A stretch of 64,000 bases of DNA from Microbulbifer harenosus (GCF_005771435.1 NZ_VANI01000007.1:62001-126000), one strand, 5' to 3'. Shown: positions 29,875-39,524, counted from the first letter of the stretch. Numbers and translations: made by a program. Notes: generated from the sequence alone by a model not told the origin.

Positions 29875-31107
29875 GTGAAAATCTATCTGGTCGGCGGTGC
29901 CGTTCGCGACAAACTGCTTCAGCGCCCGATTCACGAGCGGGACTGGGTGGTAGTCGGCGCCACCGAAGCCGAAATGCTCGCGCGCGGCTTCCGCCCGGTG
30001 GGCAAGGATTTTCCCGTATTTCTGCACCCCGACAGCCGCGAGGAGTACGCCCTGGCTCGCACCGAGCGCAAGAGCGGTCACGGCTACGGCGGCTTTACTG
30101 TTTACGCCAGCCCCGATGTCACTCTTGAGGAGGACCTCCAGCGCCGCGACCTCACCGTCAACGCCATGGCGGAAACCCCGGACGGCGAGATCATCGACCC
30201 CTATAACGGCCAGGCGGACATCCGCGCGCGCAAACTGCGCCATGTCGCCCCCGCTTTTGCCGAAGATCCACTGCGCATCCTGAGAGTGGCGCGATTTGCT
30301 GCCCGCTACGCGCCACTGGGATTTTCCGTGGCCGACGAGACTATGACGCTAATGCAGGCCATGGTGGATGCAGGGGAAGTGGAACATCTGGTGCCAGAGC
30401 GGGTTTGGAAGGAAGTGAGCCGCGCTCTGACCGAGCCGCGGGCAGATATCTTTATCCAGGTACTGCGGGACTGCGGAGCCCTCCGCGTGCTATTGCCGGA
30501 GGTGGACCGCCTGTTCGGCGTACCCCAGCCGGCGCTGCATCACCCCGAAATTGACACCGGCGACCACATCCTGCGCGCTCTGCGCCAGGCGCCGGCGGAC
30601 CTGCCGGTGCGCTTTGCAGTACTGGTGCACGACCTGGGCAAGGGGATCACTCCGGACCACGTGCTGCCCAGCCACCGGGGGCACGAAGCCGCCGGCCTGC
30701 CACTGGTGAAGGCGGTGTGCCAACGGTTGCGGGTACCCAACCCCATCACCGCGTTGGCACTCGGGGTGTGCGAGTACCACCTGCACTGCCACAAGGCGTT
30801 TGAACTGCGCCCGCAGACAATTCTCAAATTATTGCGCGCTCTGGACGCGTTGCGCCGGCCGGAGCGTTTCGAACAGTTCCTGGAGAGCTGCGAGGCGGAC
30901 GCGCGTGGCCGCCTGGGCCTGGAAGACCGCGAGTACCCACAGGCGGGCTATTTGCGCGCTGCCCGCGAGGCCGCCGCCGGAGTAGACCCACAAGCACTGA
31001 TGGCGCAGGGGTTCGAGGGTGCGCAACTGGGCAAGGCCCTGGACCGGGCGCGCCTGGAGGCACTGGCCAACCTGAAGCAAACCTACGGCGCCCCCGGGCA
31101 GAAGTGA
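29875..31107 (+). CDS. cca: CCA-adding tRNA nucleotidyltransferase (multifunctional, HD domain)
   Basis: Adds or repairs the 3' CCA of tRNAs. It is 410 residues. The nucleotidyltransferase head has [14 protein letters not shown] and [13 protein letters not shown], then [10 protein letters not shown] and [17 protein letters not shown]. The C-terminal HD domain ([35 protein letters not shown]) gives phosphatase/phosphodiesterase activity in the gammaproteobacterial type. The start is GTG 29875 with GGGGAG upstream. Confidence 0.94.
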   Translation: MKIYLVGGAVRDKLLQRPIHERDWVVVGATEAEMLARGFRPVGKDFPVFLHPDSREEYALARTERKSGHGYGGFTVYASPDVTLEEDLQRRDLTVNAMAETPDGEIIDPYNGQADIRARKLRHVAPAFAEDPLRILRVARFAARYAPLGFSVADETMTLMQAMVDAGEVEHLVPERVWKEVSRALTEPRADIFIQVLRDCGALRVLLPEVDRLFGVPQPALHHPEIDTGDHILRALRQAPADLPVRFAVLVHDLGKGITPDHVLPSHRGHEAAGLPLVKAVCQRLRVPNPITALALGVCEYHLHCHKAFELRPQTILKLLRALDALRRPERFEQFLESCEADARGRLGLEDREYPQAGYLRAAREAAAGVDPQALMAQGFEGAQLGKALDRARLEALANLKQTYGAPGQK

Positions 31108-31153
31108 CCTCAGCGCCAGCCCATCCAAGCAAACCGGTTTTATGGAGGCCACC

Positions 31154-31879
31154 ATGGCAACAGCCCTGATCACTGGCGCCGCCGCCCGCCTGGGCCGCGC
31201 CATTGCCGAAGAACTGCACCTTGATCACCGGGTCATCATCCACTACCGCAGCGCCGATCAGGCGGCGCTGGCGCTGGTGGAGGAACTGAACCGACGGCGC
31301 CCGGATTCTGCCGCGGCAATCCAGAGTGACCTCAAGACCGCCGCGGACTGCCAGCAACTCGCCGAAGCCGCGCTCGCCTGCTTCAGCGAGATCTCCGTAC
31401 TCGTCAACAATGCCTCTGCATTTTTCCCCACCCCCATCGGCAGCGCCGATGAGCGACAGTGGGATGAATTAATGGGCAGCAATCTGAAAGCACCTTTCTT
31501 TCTGAGCCAGACATTGACGCCCGCATTGACCAAAGCCAGAGGCAGTATCGTCAATCTTGCCGACATCCACGCCGACAAGCCGATGCCCAGCCACACCATT
31601 TATTGTGCCGCCAAGGCCGGCCTGGTAATGCTGACCAAGAGCATGGCGCGAGAGCTGGCACCCGATGTGCGAGTCAACGCCGTAGCGCCCGGTGCAATAC
31701 TGTGGCCGCAACAGGAGAGCGAAGGCTATAACAAGGAACGGATTCTGGCGCGCATCCCCATGCAGCGCAGTGGCAAGCCGTCGGACATTGCCCGCACCGT
31801 GCGTTTCCTGGCGACCGATGCCCCCTACATTACCGGCCAGGTGATCGCCGTGGACGGCGGTCGCAGCCTGAACATCTGA
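31154..31879 (+). CDS. FolM-like pteridine reductase (SDR)
   Basis: A 241-residue short-chain dehydrogenase with the TGxxxRxG motif of pteridine reductases (ALITGAAARLGRAIAEEL), VLVNNASAFFPTPIG, a catalytic Tyr-x3-Lys in YCAAKAGLVMLTKSMA, and VRVNAVAPGAILWPQ. It probably reduces dihydrofolate or dihydromonapterin. Its place near folK and folB in the wider neighbourhood supports a pterin role. GGAGG lies before ATG 31154. Confidence 0.8.
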   Translation: MATALITGAAARLGRAIAEELHLDHRVIIHYRSADQAALALVEELNRRRPDSAAAIQSDLKTAADCQQLAEAALACFSEISVLVNNASAFFPTPIGSADERQWDELMGSNLKAPFFLSQTLTPALTKARGSIVNLADIHADKPMPSHTIYCAAKAGLVMLTKSMARELAPDVRVNAVAPGAILWPQQESEGYNKERILARIPMQRSGKPSDIARTVRFLATDAPYITGQVIAVDGGRSLNI

Positions 31880-31898
31880 GAATTCAACGAGGCCTTAC

Positions 31899-32474
31899 GT
31901 GAGCGACAAGCAATTTATTTCTGCCCAGTCCCTGCTGGATGATTCCTACAGCCTGGCCCTGAAAGTGGTAGAGAGCGGTTTCCGCCCCGACTATATCGTC
32001 GGTGTCTGGCGCGGCGGAGCACCCATCGGTATCGCGGTGCAGGAGATGTTCGACTTTCTTGGCTTCCATGCCGATCACATCGCCATTCGCACCTCCTCCT
32101 ACGCGGGGATTGGCCAGCGTCAGAAAGAAGTGAAGGTGCATGGGCTCACCTACCTGATCAAGCAGGTGGAGTCCCATGAAAAAATGCTGATCGTGGATGA
32201 CGTTTACGATACCGGCCTAAGTATCCAGCAGGCCATCAGCGATATGCGCAAGGCGTGCAAAAAGAACACCCCGGAAATCCGCATCGCCTGCCCCTATTTC
32301 AAGCCCAGCCGCAACCAGACCGAATTCGAGCCCGATTACTACCTCCACGAGACCGACAAATGGCTGGTGTTCCCGCACGAACTGAAGGGACTCACCATGG
32401 ATGAAATTCTGGAAAACAAGGAAGAATTGCGCAAGCATGAGGAACGCTTGCGCGCGCTGAAGAACAAGGCATAA
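31899..32474 (+). CDS. hypoxanthine-type phosphoribosyltransferase
   Basis: A 191-residue type I PRTase. The PRPP-binding loop is KMLIVDDVYDTGLSIQQ, with YIVGVWRGGAPIGIAVQEMF as the diphosphate loop. The C-terminal YYLHETDKWLVFPHELKGLT resembles Hpt/XGPRT-like proteins that salvage purines. Nucleobase specificity cannot be read directly. The start is GTG 31899, 19 nt after the SDR gene. Confidence 0.8.
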   Translation: MSDKQFISAQSLLDDSYSLALKVVESGFRPDYIVGVWRGGAPIGIAVQEMFDFLGFHADHIAIRTSSYAGIGQRQKEVKVHGLTYLIKQVESHEKMLIVDDVYDTGLSIQQAISDMRKACKKNTPEIRIACPYFKPSRNQTEFEPDYYLHETDKWLVFPHELKGLTMDEILENKEELRKHEERLRALKNKA

Positions 32475-32489
32475 ATCCGGGGCCAGGGG

Positions 32490-32951
32490 TCAGCCCATCT
32501 TCTCCAAGGGCCGCCCCTCATCATCCACAAACAACACATCCCGCACGCCCAGCACCACACCCTGCACACTCTGGACGGCCACAGGGGCAATGGGCTTGCC
32601 GCTGCTGCGCTCCACCAGTTGCATGTCATCCCGGTTGCCATTCCAGCGTTCACTCCACTGGCGCAGCGCCACAACCACCGGAAACAGATCCCGCCCCTTG
32701 TCGGTCAGGCGATACTCATAGCGGGTGCCATGCTCGCCCACATCCACGCGGATCATTACGCCGTTGTCCACCAGGCGGGACAGGCGGTCACAAAGAATAT
32801 TCTTGGCAATCCCAAGCTCACCCTGAAAATCCACGAAACGCCGGGTGCCCAGCATCGCCTGCTTGATTACCAGCAGGGACCACCAGTCACCGACCTCATT
32901 CAGTTCGCAGGCCACCGAGCAGCCCAGATCATCAAAACGTTTACGTGCCAT
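32490..32951 (-). CDS. HxlR-family transcriptional regulator
   Basis: A 153-residue winged-helix regulator. MARKRFDDLGCSVACELNEVGDWWSLLVIKQAMLGTRRF is the typical start (one Cys at the HxlR position), followed by GIAKNILCDRLSRLVDNGVM and YRLTDKGRDLFPVV. A C-terminal extension from about residue 105 is longer than in minimal HxlR proteins. It is divergent from an old yellow enzyme gene, the usual arrangement for HxlR sensors of electrophiles. ATG 32951 was chosen as the family-like start. Confidence 0.85.
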   Translation of the reverse strand: MARKRFDDLGCSVACELNEVGDWWSLLVIKQAMLGTRRFVDFQGELGIAKNILCDRLSRLVDNGVMIRVDVGEHGTRYEYRLTDKGRDLFPVVVALRQWSERWNGNRDDMQLVERSSGKPIAPVAVQSVQGVVLGVRDVLFVDDEGRPLEKMG

Positions 32952-32973
32952 GGGGCGCAGTATACGGGAAAAG

Positions 32974-33013
32974 GGTTGCATTAAAAAACCAAATCCGGTT
33001 TCATTACGCAACC
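32974..33013. promoter_or_regulatory. nested dyad between hxlR and the old yellow enzyme gene
   Basis: An outer inverted repeat GGTTGC/GCAACC (32974-32979 and 33008-33013) encloses AAACC/GGTTT (32986-32990 and 32997-33001). It is in the position expected for an HxlR operator. Confidence 0.5.
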
Positions 33014-33078
33014 TTATTTCGGGCCACCGGCAGCAAAGCCGCGCAGGTCCATCGAATTCCAGAAATCGGGAGACCGTT

Positions 33079-34188
33079 ATGAGTGGCACCCTGGACAGCC
33101 TGTTACGTCCGTTTGAACACAAATCCCTGAAACTCCGCAACCGCGTGGCCATGGCCCCTATGACCCGCACTGCCTCCCCGGGCTACGTACCTAATGACCA
33201 GGTCGCCGGCTATTACCGCCGCCGCGCCGAGGGCGAAGTGGGCCTGATCATCACCGAGGGCACATTTGTCGAGCCCGCGGCCAATGGCTACGAAAACGTG
33301 CCAGCCATCTACGGTGACGAGGCACTGGCGGGCTGGAAAAAGGTTGTTGCCGACGTGCACGCCGCGGGTGGCCAGATCATTCCGCAGCTGTGGCATGTGG
33401 GCTCGGTCCGCAAGGAGGGCACAGGCCCGGATAAATCCCTACCCGGTTTTTCCCCCTCCGGCCTGTTCAAGCCCGGCAAACCCAACGGTCAGGCCATGAC
33501 CAAAGCCGACATCCAGAACACCATCAAGGCATTTGCGGACGCGGCGAAGGCCGCCAAGGAAGTGGGCTTCGACGGCGTGGAGCTGCACGGTGCCCACGGT
33601 TACCTGCTCGACCAGTTTTTCTGGGAAGGTACCAACGTGCGCGACGACGAGTACGGCGGCTCACTGGAAAACCGCACCCGCTTTGCCGTGGAAATCATCG
33701 AAGCCGTGCGCGATGCGGTGGGGGAAGATTTCGCCATCGTGCTGCGTTATTCCCAGTGGAAGCAGCAAGACTACGACGCACGCCTGGCAAACACCCCGGA
33801 CGAACTGCAGCGTTTCCTCACCCCGCTAGCGAATGCCGGTGTGGATGTCTTCCACGCGTCGACAAGACGCTTCTGGGTGCCTGAGTTCGAGGGTTCCGAT
33901 ATGAACCTGGCGGGCTGGACCAAGGAACTGACTGGCAAACCGGTCATCTCGGTCGGCAGCGTAGGCCTCGACGACGACTTTATCGGCGGCAATAACCAGG
34001 GCATGGGCGGCACCGCCAACCCAACCGGTCTCGACGAGCTGGCCCGCCGCATGGACAACAATGAGTTCGACATGATCGCCGTGGGTCGCGCACTGCTGCA
34101 GGACCCGAACTGGCTGCAGAAAATGAAGGAAGGTCGGAAAGAAGAGATAGTGCCGTTTACCAAAGAGGCATTGGCAAGCCTGAGCTAA
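33079..34188 (+). CDS. old yellow enzyme family FMN oxidoreductase
   Basis: A 369-residue TIM-barrel flavoenzyme (NADH:flavin oxidoreductase / ene-reductase). It shows LKLRNRVAMAPMTRTAS, QLWHVGSVRK, FDGVELHGAHGYLLDQFFW, DEYGGSLENRTRF, and the FMN phosphate site with VSVGSVGLDDDF and IAVGRALLQDPNW. The likely role is reduction of electrophilic enones or quinones under control of the divergent HxlR regulator. Confidence 0.9.
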   Translation: MSGTLDSLLRPFEHKSLKLRNRVAMAPMTRTASPGYVPNDQVAGYYRRRAEGEVGLIITEGTFVEPAANGYENVPAIYGDEALAGWKKVVADVHAAGGQIIPQLWHVGSVRKEGTGPDKSLPGFSPSGLFKPGKPNGQAMTKADIQNTIKAFADAAKAAKEVGFDGVELHGAHGYLLDQFFWEGTNVRDDEYGGSLENRTRFAVEIIEAVRDAVGEDFAIVLRYSQWKQQDYDARLANTPDELQRFLTPLANAGVDVFHASTRRFWVPEFEGSDMNLAGWTKELTGKPVISVGSVGLDDDFIGGNNQGMGGTANPTGLDELARRMDNNEFDMIAVGRALLQDPNWLQKMKEGRKEEIVPFTKEALASLS

Positions 34189-34191
34189 TCC

Positions 34192-34294
34192 GCACCTTGC
34201 AGGAGCCGGCCTTGCAGGGCCCAATCAGGCGTTTAGCGAGCACTGCTTGGTTTGCTGGTCAGAATTCGCCTGCAAGGCAGGCTCCTACAGGTGC
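34192..34294. repeat. pair of inverted REP-like units
   Basis: Left unit GCACCTTGCAGGAGCC GGCCTTGCAGG (34192-34218, written in two parts) and an inverted right unit at 34265-34294 whose reverse complement reads TGTAGGAGCCTGCCTTGCAG then GCGAA. Together they can fold into a long hairpin over a roughly 50-nt loop. They match the unit at 20458 and lie between the old yellow enzyme gene and the response regulator. Confidence 0.7.
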
Positions 34295-34393
34295 AAAGTA
34301 GCCAACCTTCGGATCAAGCCATATTTCACTTCAACTTCACCGGCAGATTGTCACAATGTCCAATTCCTCGGATAAGTGGACAGGCAGCTGCCG

Positions 34394-35083
34394 GTGAACA
34401 GACTCAAAATTCTTCTGGTTGAAGACAATCCCACGCTCGCCCGCCAGACAGGTGAATTCCTGGAAGGGCACGGCTGGCAGGTGGATTTCGCCAACTGCGG
34501 GCAATTCGCTCTGCAGCTGGCCCTGACAGAAATCTACGACCTCATTCTGCTCGACCTGAACCTGCCGGATATCGACGGTATCGAGGTTTGCCGCCAACTC
34601 CGTCAGCAGGCTCCCACCGCCACCCCGATTCTTATGCTCACTGCCCGTGATGCCTTTGCTGACAAAGCGCAGGGCTTCCACTCCGGCGCCGATGACTATC
34701 TTTGCAAGCCCTTTGACCCACGCGAGCTGGCCCTGCGCTGCGAAGCGCTGGCACGACGCCGGGAACTGCATCGCAACGATGAGATTTGTATCGGTACCCT
34801 GCGCATCTCCGGGCGTCGTCGCGAGGCAACAAGAAGCGGGCAACCGCTAAAGCTCACCGCGATTACATTCAATATTCTTTGGGAGCTCGCCTGTGCTTAC
34901 CCGGAGCCACTCAGTCGCAGTGAACTCAGCCATCGTATCTGGGGCGACGATCCACCGGATAGCGACGCATTAAAATCCCATATTTACAGCCTTCGACGCC
35001 AGCTTGACCGACCATTTCCCGAGCCAATGCTGAAAACCATCAGCAATATTGGTTTCAAACTGGAGCAGCCGGGTGCGAACTGA
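34394..35083 (+). CDS. OmpR-family response regulator
   Basis: About 229 residues. The receiver domain (RLKILLVEDNPTLARQ, phospho-Asp in LILLDLNLPDIDGIEV, Lys in DDYLCKPFDPREL) is followed by a winged-helix effector domain (LKLTAITFNILWELACAYPE and KSHIYSLRRQLD). GTG 34394 is preferred because it gives the standard NRLKILLVEDN beginning; GTG 34376 adds 6 residues. The partner kinase begins 1 nt after the stop. Confidence 0.85.
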   Translation: MNRLKILLVEDNPTLARQTGEFLEGHGWQVDFANCGQFALQLALTEIYDLILLDLNLPDIDGIEVCRQLRQQAPTATPILMLTARDAFADKAQGFHSGADDYLCKPFDPRELALRCEALARRRELHRNDEICIGTLRISGRRREATRSGQPLKLTAITFNILWELACAYPEPLSRSELSHRIWGDDPPDSDALKSHIYSLRRQLDRPFPEPMLKTISNIGFKLEQPGAN

Positions 35084-35084
35084 A

Positions 35085-36353
35085 ATGCTAAAAGGAAGCC
35101 TGAAACTCTCAGTGTTCACACTTTTCGGGGGATTCACACTGCTGCTTTGCCTGATCTATTCGGGCATTGGCGTACTCGCCGCCTACGTGATTGAAGACCA
35201 GCTGATCGACAACCTGATCACCAACGAGGTTGACTATATCGAGCAGCACTTCCAGCAACACGGTGAACTGCCACCGCCCCGACTGCCACACTTCACACTC
35301 TACACCTCACCAGCCGACACGCCCGCGGCGTTTACGGCCACACTGGATGGCGATCGACGCAAAGCCGAGTTATTTGTCACCGGCCATCAGCATTACCACC
35401 TGCGAGAACTGGCACCGGAAACCGGCACAATACTCGCGGCAGAGGTCGGCAGCCTACTTACCGTATCCAACCAATCGGGGCGACTGCTCTGGCTGTTGTT
35501 TGCCGCGTTCCTGTGCACAACCGGCATGGCAGTCTGGCTTGCCCATGGACTGGTTACCGCCAGTATCCGGCCGATACTCTCTCTCGCACGGGAAGTCGAG
35601 GCACAGACTGGAAGCGAGCAGCCGCTGGAGCTGACCACCAACACACGCAACGATGAAATCGGCTTTCTCGCCCGCACGCTTCAGCGCAGCCTCAACGATC
35701 TTCGGCAGGCGCAGCGCAGGGAGGCCGAGTTCACGCGCGACGTCAGCCACGAACTGCGCACTGGCCTGGCTATTGCCACCAACACCCTGACCCTCGCTCG
35801 GAATCGCAGTTTGAGAGAGATGGAATTGCAGGAGCTCCGTTCGATACTGGCGACAATGAACAGAACCGTCAGCACACTACTGACACTCGCGCGTGCTGAA
35901 TCATTCGAATTCAGCACGTTCAATCTGCGCGCACTACTCGAACAGCGGTTGCTCATTCGCCCTGAAATTTCCGATGGGAAAAACTTCCAGCTGGAGCTGA
36001 TTCTCCCTGAGTCAATGTCGGCAAACGGCAACCCAAACCTCACCGGCCTGCTCTTGGATATTCTGCTGGACAATGCCATCCGACACGCTTCAAAACCCGT
36101 ATTGCAGGTTTACACCTTGAGCAATGCACTGGTGTTCGAGAATCCGGTTGACGCTATGTTTGATACTGAGCCCTTGTTCAATGCGGGTATTCGCGGAGAA
36201 AACAGTGAAGGCATTGGCCAGGGACTTTACCTGGCACGACGGATTCTCGCGACACAGCGTTGGGATTTTTCGGCGCGCTGCGATAAAGGGGCGTTCTCCA
36301 TTTCGATCTTTCCCGCGCAATCCCCCACTGACGCACTGCAAATTTCCGCATAA
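35085..36353 (+). CDS. sensor histidine kinase with reduced catalytic domain
   Basis: A 422-residue inner-membrane kinase. It has two TM segments (VFTLFGGFTLLLCLIYSGIG and LLWLLFAAFLCTTGMAVWLA) around a periplasmic domain of about 110 residues, then a HAMP region. The H-box is FTRDVSHELRTGLAIATN (HELRTG instead of HELRTP) and the N-box is LLDILLDNAIRHAS. The usual DxGxG box is not visible (ALVFENPVDAMFDTEP instead), while a G2-type GIGQGLYLARRIL is kept. It is cotranscribed with the response regulator and probably with the DJ-1 family gene 62 nt downstream. Confidence 0.85.
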   Translation: MLKGSLKLSVFTLFGGFTLLLCLIYSGIGVLAAYVIEDQLIDNLITNEVDYIEQHFQQHGELPPPRLPHFTLYTSPADTPAAFTATLDGDRRKAELFVTGHQHYHLRELAPETGTILAAEVGSLLTVSNQSGRLLWLLFAAFLCTTGMAVWLAHGLVTASIRPILSLAREVEAQTGSEQPLELTTNTRNDEIGFLARTLQRSLNDLRQAQRREAEFTRDVSHELRTGLAIATNTLTLARNRSLREMELQELRSILATMNRTVSTLLTLARAESFEFSTFNLRALLEQRLLIRPEISDGKNFQLELILPESMSANGNPNLTGLLLDILLDNAIRHASKPVLQVYTLSNALVFENPVDAMFDTEPLFNAGIRGENSEGIGQGLYLARRILATQRWDFSARCDKGAFSISIFPAQSPTDALQISA

Positions 36354-36415
36354 AATTCACCTTCCCTTCACGCGCGCGCAATCAGGATGCCCCTTTCTAA
36401 AAAGGGAGAACCATC

Positions 36416-37519
36416 ATGCTTAAAAAAATCCTGGTCACCGCGCTGTGTAGCACCCTGCTTATACTGGGTTGCGGCTACTGGCTAAAGGGACTCATACCGC
36501 CGGCGCCGGACCAGCAGTTAATGGCGCGCACTCAAGTCGAAGATATCCCCTATCTGCAACAGAGTCCGTCAACAAACGATCGCGGACGCATCCTGATGGT
36601 CGTCACCAGTACGGCGACAATGGGTAAGTCCGGCAAGAAAACGGGGTATGAGTTCACCGAGCTTACACGCCCCTATTACGTATTTCGTGCCAACGGTTTC
36701 GAGGTCGATATCGCAAGTCCACTGGGCGGCGAGCCACCGGCAGTGATGGACAAGGACGATATGGGACCGTTCGATTATGCGTTTCTCAATGACATCGTCG
36801 CCATGAAAAAGCTGCGCAACAGCATCGCCCTGGCAGAGGTCGAAGCGGAGCAATATCGAGGCGTATTCTTTGCCGGCGGCAAGGGCGCCATGTTCGATTT
36901 CCCGGGCAACCCCGAGATCCAGAATCTGGTGGCTTCCATCCACAGCAACAAGGGTGTGATCGGCGCCGTCTGTCACGGCCCGGCCGCACTTGTAGATATC
37001 ACACTGGATACAGGTACGAGACTTCTTCAGGGCCGCCGAGTCAGCAGTTTTACCAATGAGGAAGAGCTGTTCCTAATACCCGACGCCGAGCAAGTCTTTC
37101 CGTTTTTGCTGGAGAGCCGCCTGCGCAGCAATGGTGCAATTTTTGAAGCTGGCCCGCCCTACCTCCGTCAGGTCAGCATCGACGACAGGCTGGTCACTGG
37201 GCAGAATCCTTGGTCTTCCTGGCAAGTCACCGAGGCCATGGTAAAGGCGCTTGGATATCAGCCAGTGCCGCGTGCGAAAACGGATTCCGAGCGGACCGTG
37301 GAGGTTTTACTCTCTTATGAGCGAGCTGGCTATACCGGTGGTGCCGCTAAAATTGAGGATTTTTTCCGGCTAGAAAATGGGGAACAACAGGCCATCGACC
37401 GTCGCCTGTTGGCGATGCATGGAATTGTTGCTGTCATGCAGGGGCAGCTCGGCAAGGCACTATCTATCGTACGACTGCTCTCTCTTGCCAAAACATTACA
37501 GCACCGGGAACAGACATAA
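36416..37519 (+). CDS. membrane-anchored DJ-1/PfpI family protein
   Basis: A 367-residue protein with an N-terminal membrane anchor or lipoprotein signal (VTALCSTLLILGCGYW, lipobox-like LILGC). The DJ-1/PfpI domain starts near residue 58 (RILMVVTSTATM). KTGYEFTELTRPYYVFRANG and DIASPLGGEPP are Hsp31-like, and the nucleophile Cys is in VIGAVCHGPAALVDI. The C-terminal 90 residues are helical and unassigned. It is probably exported, unlike cytosolic Hsp31. It likely belongs to the response regulator-kinase operon. Confidence 0.8.
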   Translation: MLKKILVTALCSTLLILGCGYWLKGLIPPAPDQQLMARTQVEDIPYLQQSPSTNDRGRILMVVTSTATMGKSGKKTGYEFTELTRPYYVFRANGFEVDIASPLGGEPPAVMDKDDMGPFDYAFLNDIVAMKKLRNSIALAEVEAEQYRGVFFAGGKGAMFDFPGNPEIQNLVASIHSNKGVIGAVCHGPAALVDITLDTGTRLLQGRRVSSFTNEEELFLIPDAEQVFPFLLESRLRSNGAIFEAGPPYLRQVSIDDRLVTGQNPWSSWQVTEAMVKALGYQPVPRAKTDSERTVEVLLSYERAGYTGGAAKIEDFFRLENGEQQAIDRRLLAMHGIVAVMQGQLGKALSIVRLLSLAKTLQHREQT

Positions 37520-37586
37520 CCCACCATCTCGGTCGCAGTCGCTATCGTCAGGCAGGCGTTAGCCGAATTGCGACCGATAACCTGAA

Positions 37587-38084
37587 TCAGGCTTCAGGCC
37601 AGTCAAATACTACGGGCCACAATTTCTGCGAAGCCTGATCATAATCTTCCCACAACTGCTGATAGCTTTTCCCTTGTACCGGATGCACAAGATCCGGAGC
37701 AAGCTCTGAAAGCGGTAGCAGAACGAACGCGTTTTTGAGAATTTCCCCGCGCGGCAGTTTTACGCCGTCCACCTCTCCAGTGAGGTCGTCGTAGGTGAGA
37801 ATATCGATATCCAGCGTCCGCGCGCTGAACTTGGGGCCGCTGCGCACACGGCCGTTTGCATCTTCGATATTGCGAAGACACAGGGCCAGTTCCGCCACAG
37901 AAAGATCGGTTTCGATGGCGGCGACGAGGTTGTAAAAATTGTCGCCGTCGAAACCCACCGCTTCGCTCTCGTAGACCTGCGACATGCGCAGGTCGCCAAA
38001 CGCCGCGACCAGAGCATCCAGCCCGGCACTCAGGTTTTTTTCGCGATCAATATTGCTGCCGAGGCTCAGGTAAACGGTTGCCAT
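37587..38084 (-). CDS. folK: 7,8-dihydro-6-hydroxymethylpterin pyrophosphokinase
   Basis: Pyrophosphorylates 6-hydroxymethyl-dihydropterin in folate synthesis. It is 165 residues. VYLSLGSNIDREKNL, FYNLVAAIETDL, and the FSARTLDIDILTYDD magnesium/ATP motif are all present. It lies 3 nt after folB, in the tsaD-folB-folK minus-strand cluster. Confidence 0.93.
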   Translation of the reverse strand: MATVYLSLGSNIDREKNLSAGLDALVAAFGDLRMSQVYESEAVGFDGDNFYNLVAAIETDLSVAELALCLRNIEDANGRVRSGPKFSARTLDIDILTYDDLTGEVDGVKLPRGEILKNAFVLLPLSELAPDLVHPVQGKSYQQLWEDYDQASQKLWPVVFDWPEA

Positions 38085-38087
38085 TTA

Positions 38088-38456
38088 TCAGGCCTCCACC
38101 GTCTTTTTTTGCCCGCGCTCAATGATGACGCCGACATCGCGCGCACCGCGCACCGCGCCGGGCTTTGAAAGCCGCAGGCGCAGCCAGCTTACATTGAATT
38201 CGTCGCGCACAATGGCCGCGGCCTGTTCCGCCATGGTTTCCACCAGCAGGAACTCACTGCCCTCAATAAACGCTATCAGGCGCTTGGCCACCGCCTTGTA
38301 GTTCAGGGTGTGCTCGATATTGTCGGTGCGCGCCGCCTTACTGATATCGAATGCCATTTCAATGTCCAGACTGACCGTCTGCTTCACCTCCCGCTCCCAG
38401 TCGTAGATGCCAATGATGGTTTCCACTTTCAGGTCGCGGATATAAACGATATCCAA
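38088..38456 (-). CDS. folB: dihydroneopterin aldolase
   Basis: Cleaves dihydroneopterin to 6-hydroxymethyl-dihydropterin; it can also act as an epimerase. It is 122 residues. Segments are VYIRDLKVETIIGIYDWERE, FLLVETMAEQAAAIV and LRLSKPGAVRGARDVGVII. It lies 24 nt after tsaD. plsY, which often lies between folB and tsaD, is not here. Confidence 0.92.
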   Translation of the reverse strand: MDIVYIRDLKVETIIGIYDWEREVKQTVSLDIEMAFDISKAARTDNIEHTLNYKAVAKRLIAFIEGSEFLLVETMAEQAAAIVRDEFNVSWLRLRLSKPGAVRGARDVGVIIERGQKKTVEA

Positions 38457-38480
38457 ACCGGTTCTCCTTGCTTCCCGTTT

Positions 38481-39524
38481 TTACTTTTGGGCGCCCAGCG
38501 CACCGGTTAATTCCGTCAACGGCCAGCGCGGGCGAACCTCGATGTCCAGATCCGCGCGCTGGCCGGATTGCAAACGCAGGCAGCCGGCGTAGGCGATCAT
38601 GGCGCCATTGTCGGTGCAGAACTCATGGCGCGGGTAGTACACACTGCAACCGTCTTCAGCGAGGCGCGCCTCCAGGCGCTGACGCAGCAACCGGTTGGCG
38701 GAAACACCACCGGCGATAACCAGTGTTTTACGCTCAGCCTGTTTCAGTGCGCGGCGACACTTGATTACCAGCGTATCGACCACCGCCTCCTGAAAGGCAG
38801 CGGCAATGTCGGCACAGGTCTGGTCGTCCGGGAGACCGTCTTTCAGTGCGTGCTGCTGTACGGTGGTGAGGGTATAGGTTTTCAGGCCGGAGAAGCTGAA
38901 ATCGAGCCCAGGGCGGTCGGTCATAGGGCGCGGAAAGGTAAAACGCAGCGGGTCGCCCCGCTCCGCCAGTGCCGCGAGGCGCGGGCCGCCGGGGTAGTCG
39001 AGATCGAGCATCTTTGCCGCCTTGTCGAAGGCCTCGCCGGCGGCATCATCCAGGGATTCCCCCAGCAACTCGTATTGGCCAAGTCCCTGCACATCCACCA
39101 GCTGGGTGTGGCCGCCGGACACCAGCAGCGCCACAAACGGGAAAGCCGGCGGGTTGTCCTCCAGCATCGGCGCCAGCAGGTGGCCCTCCATGTGGTGCAC
39201 ACCCACAGCCGGCACGTTCCAGCCGAAGGCCAGTGCGCGGCCGGCGCAGGCGCCCACCATCAGGGCGCCGATCAGGCCGGGACCGGCGGTGTAGGCAACA
39301 CCGTCTATGTCTTTGGGGCGGGTATTGCTCTCGGTCATGACTTCGCGGATCAGCGGCAGCAGTTTGCGCACATGATCGCGACTGGCCAGTTCCGGCACCA
39401 CGCCGCCGTAGTCCGCATGCAGTTTGACCTGGCTATAAAGGGTGTGACCAAGAAGTCCCAGCTCGCTGTCGTACAAGGCGACGCCGGTTTCGTCACAGGA
39501 CGTTTCTATTCCGAGTACTCGCAC
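38481..39524 (-). CDS. tsaD: tRNA N6-threonylcarbamoyladenosine transferase catalytic subunit
   Basis: Transfers threonylcarbamoyl to A37 of ANN-decoding tRNAs, with TsaB and TsaE. It is 347 residues. [17 protein letters not shown], the iron-binding [30 protein letters not shown] and [13 protein letters not shown] are diagnostic. The start is GTG 39524 with GAGAAG upstream. It is divergent from rpsU, the classic macromolecular-synthesis neighbourhood. Confidence 0.94.
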   Translation of the reverse strand: MRVLGIETSCDETGVALYDSELGLLGHTLYSQVKLHADYGGVVPELASRDHVRKLLPLIREVMTESNTRPKDIDGVAYTAGPGLIGALMVGACAGRALAFGWNVPAVGVHHMEGHLLAPMLEDNPPAFPFVALLVSGGHTQLVDVQGLGQYELLGESLDDAAGEAFDKAAKMLDLDYPGGPRLAALAERGDPLRFTFPRPMTDRPGLDFSFSGLKTYTLTTVQQHALKDGLPDDQTCADIAAAFQEAVVDTLVIKCRRALKQAERKTLVIAGGVSANRLLRQRLEARLAEDGCSVYYPRHEFCTDNGAMIAYAGCLRLQSGQRADLDIEVRPRWPLTELTGALGAQK

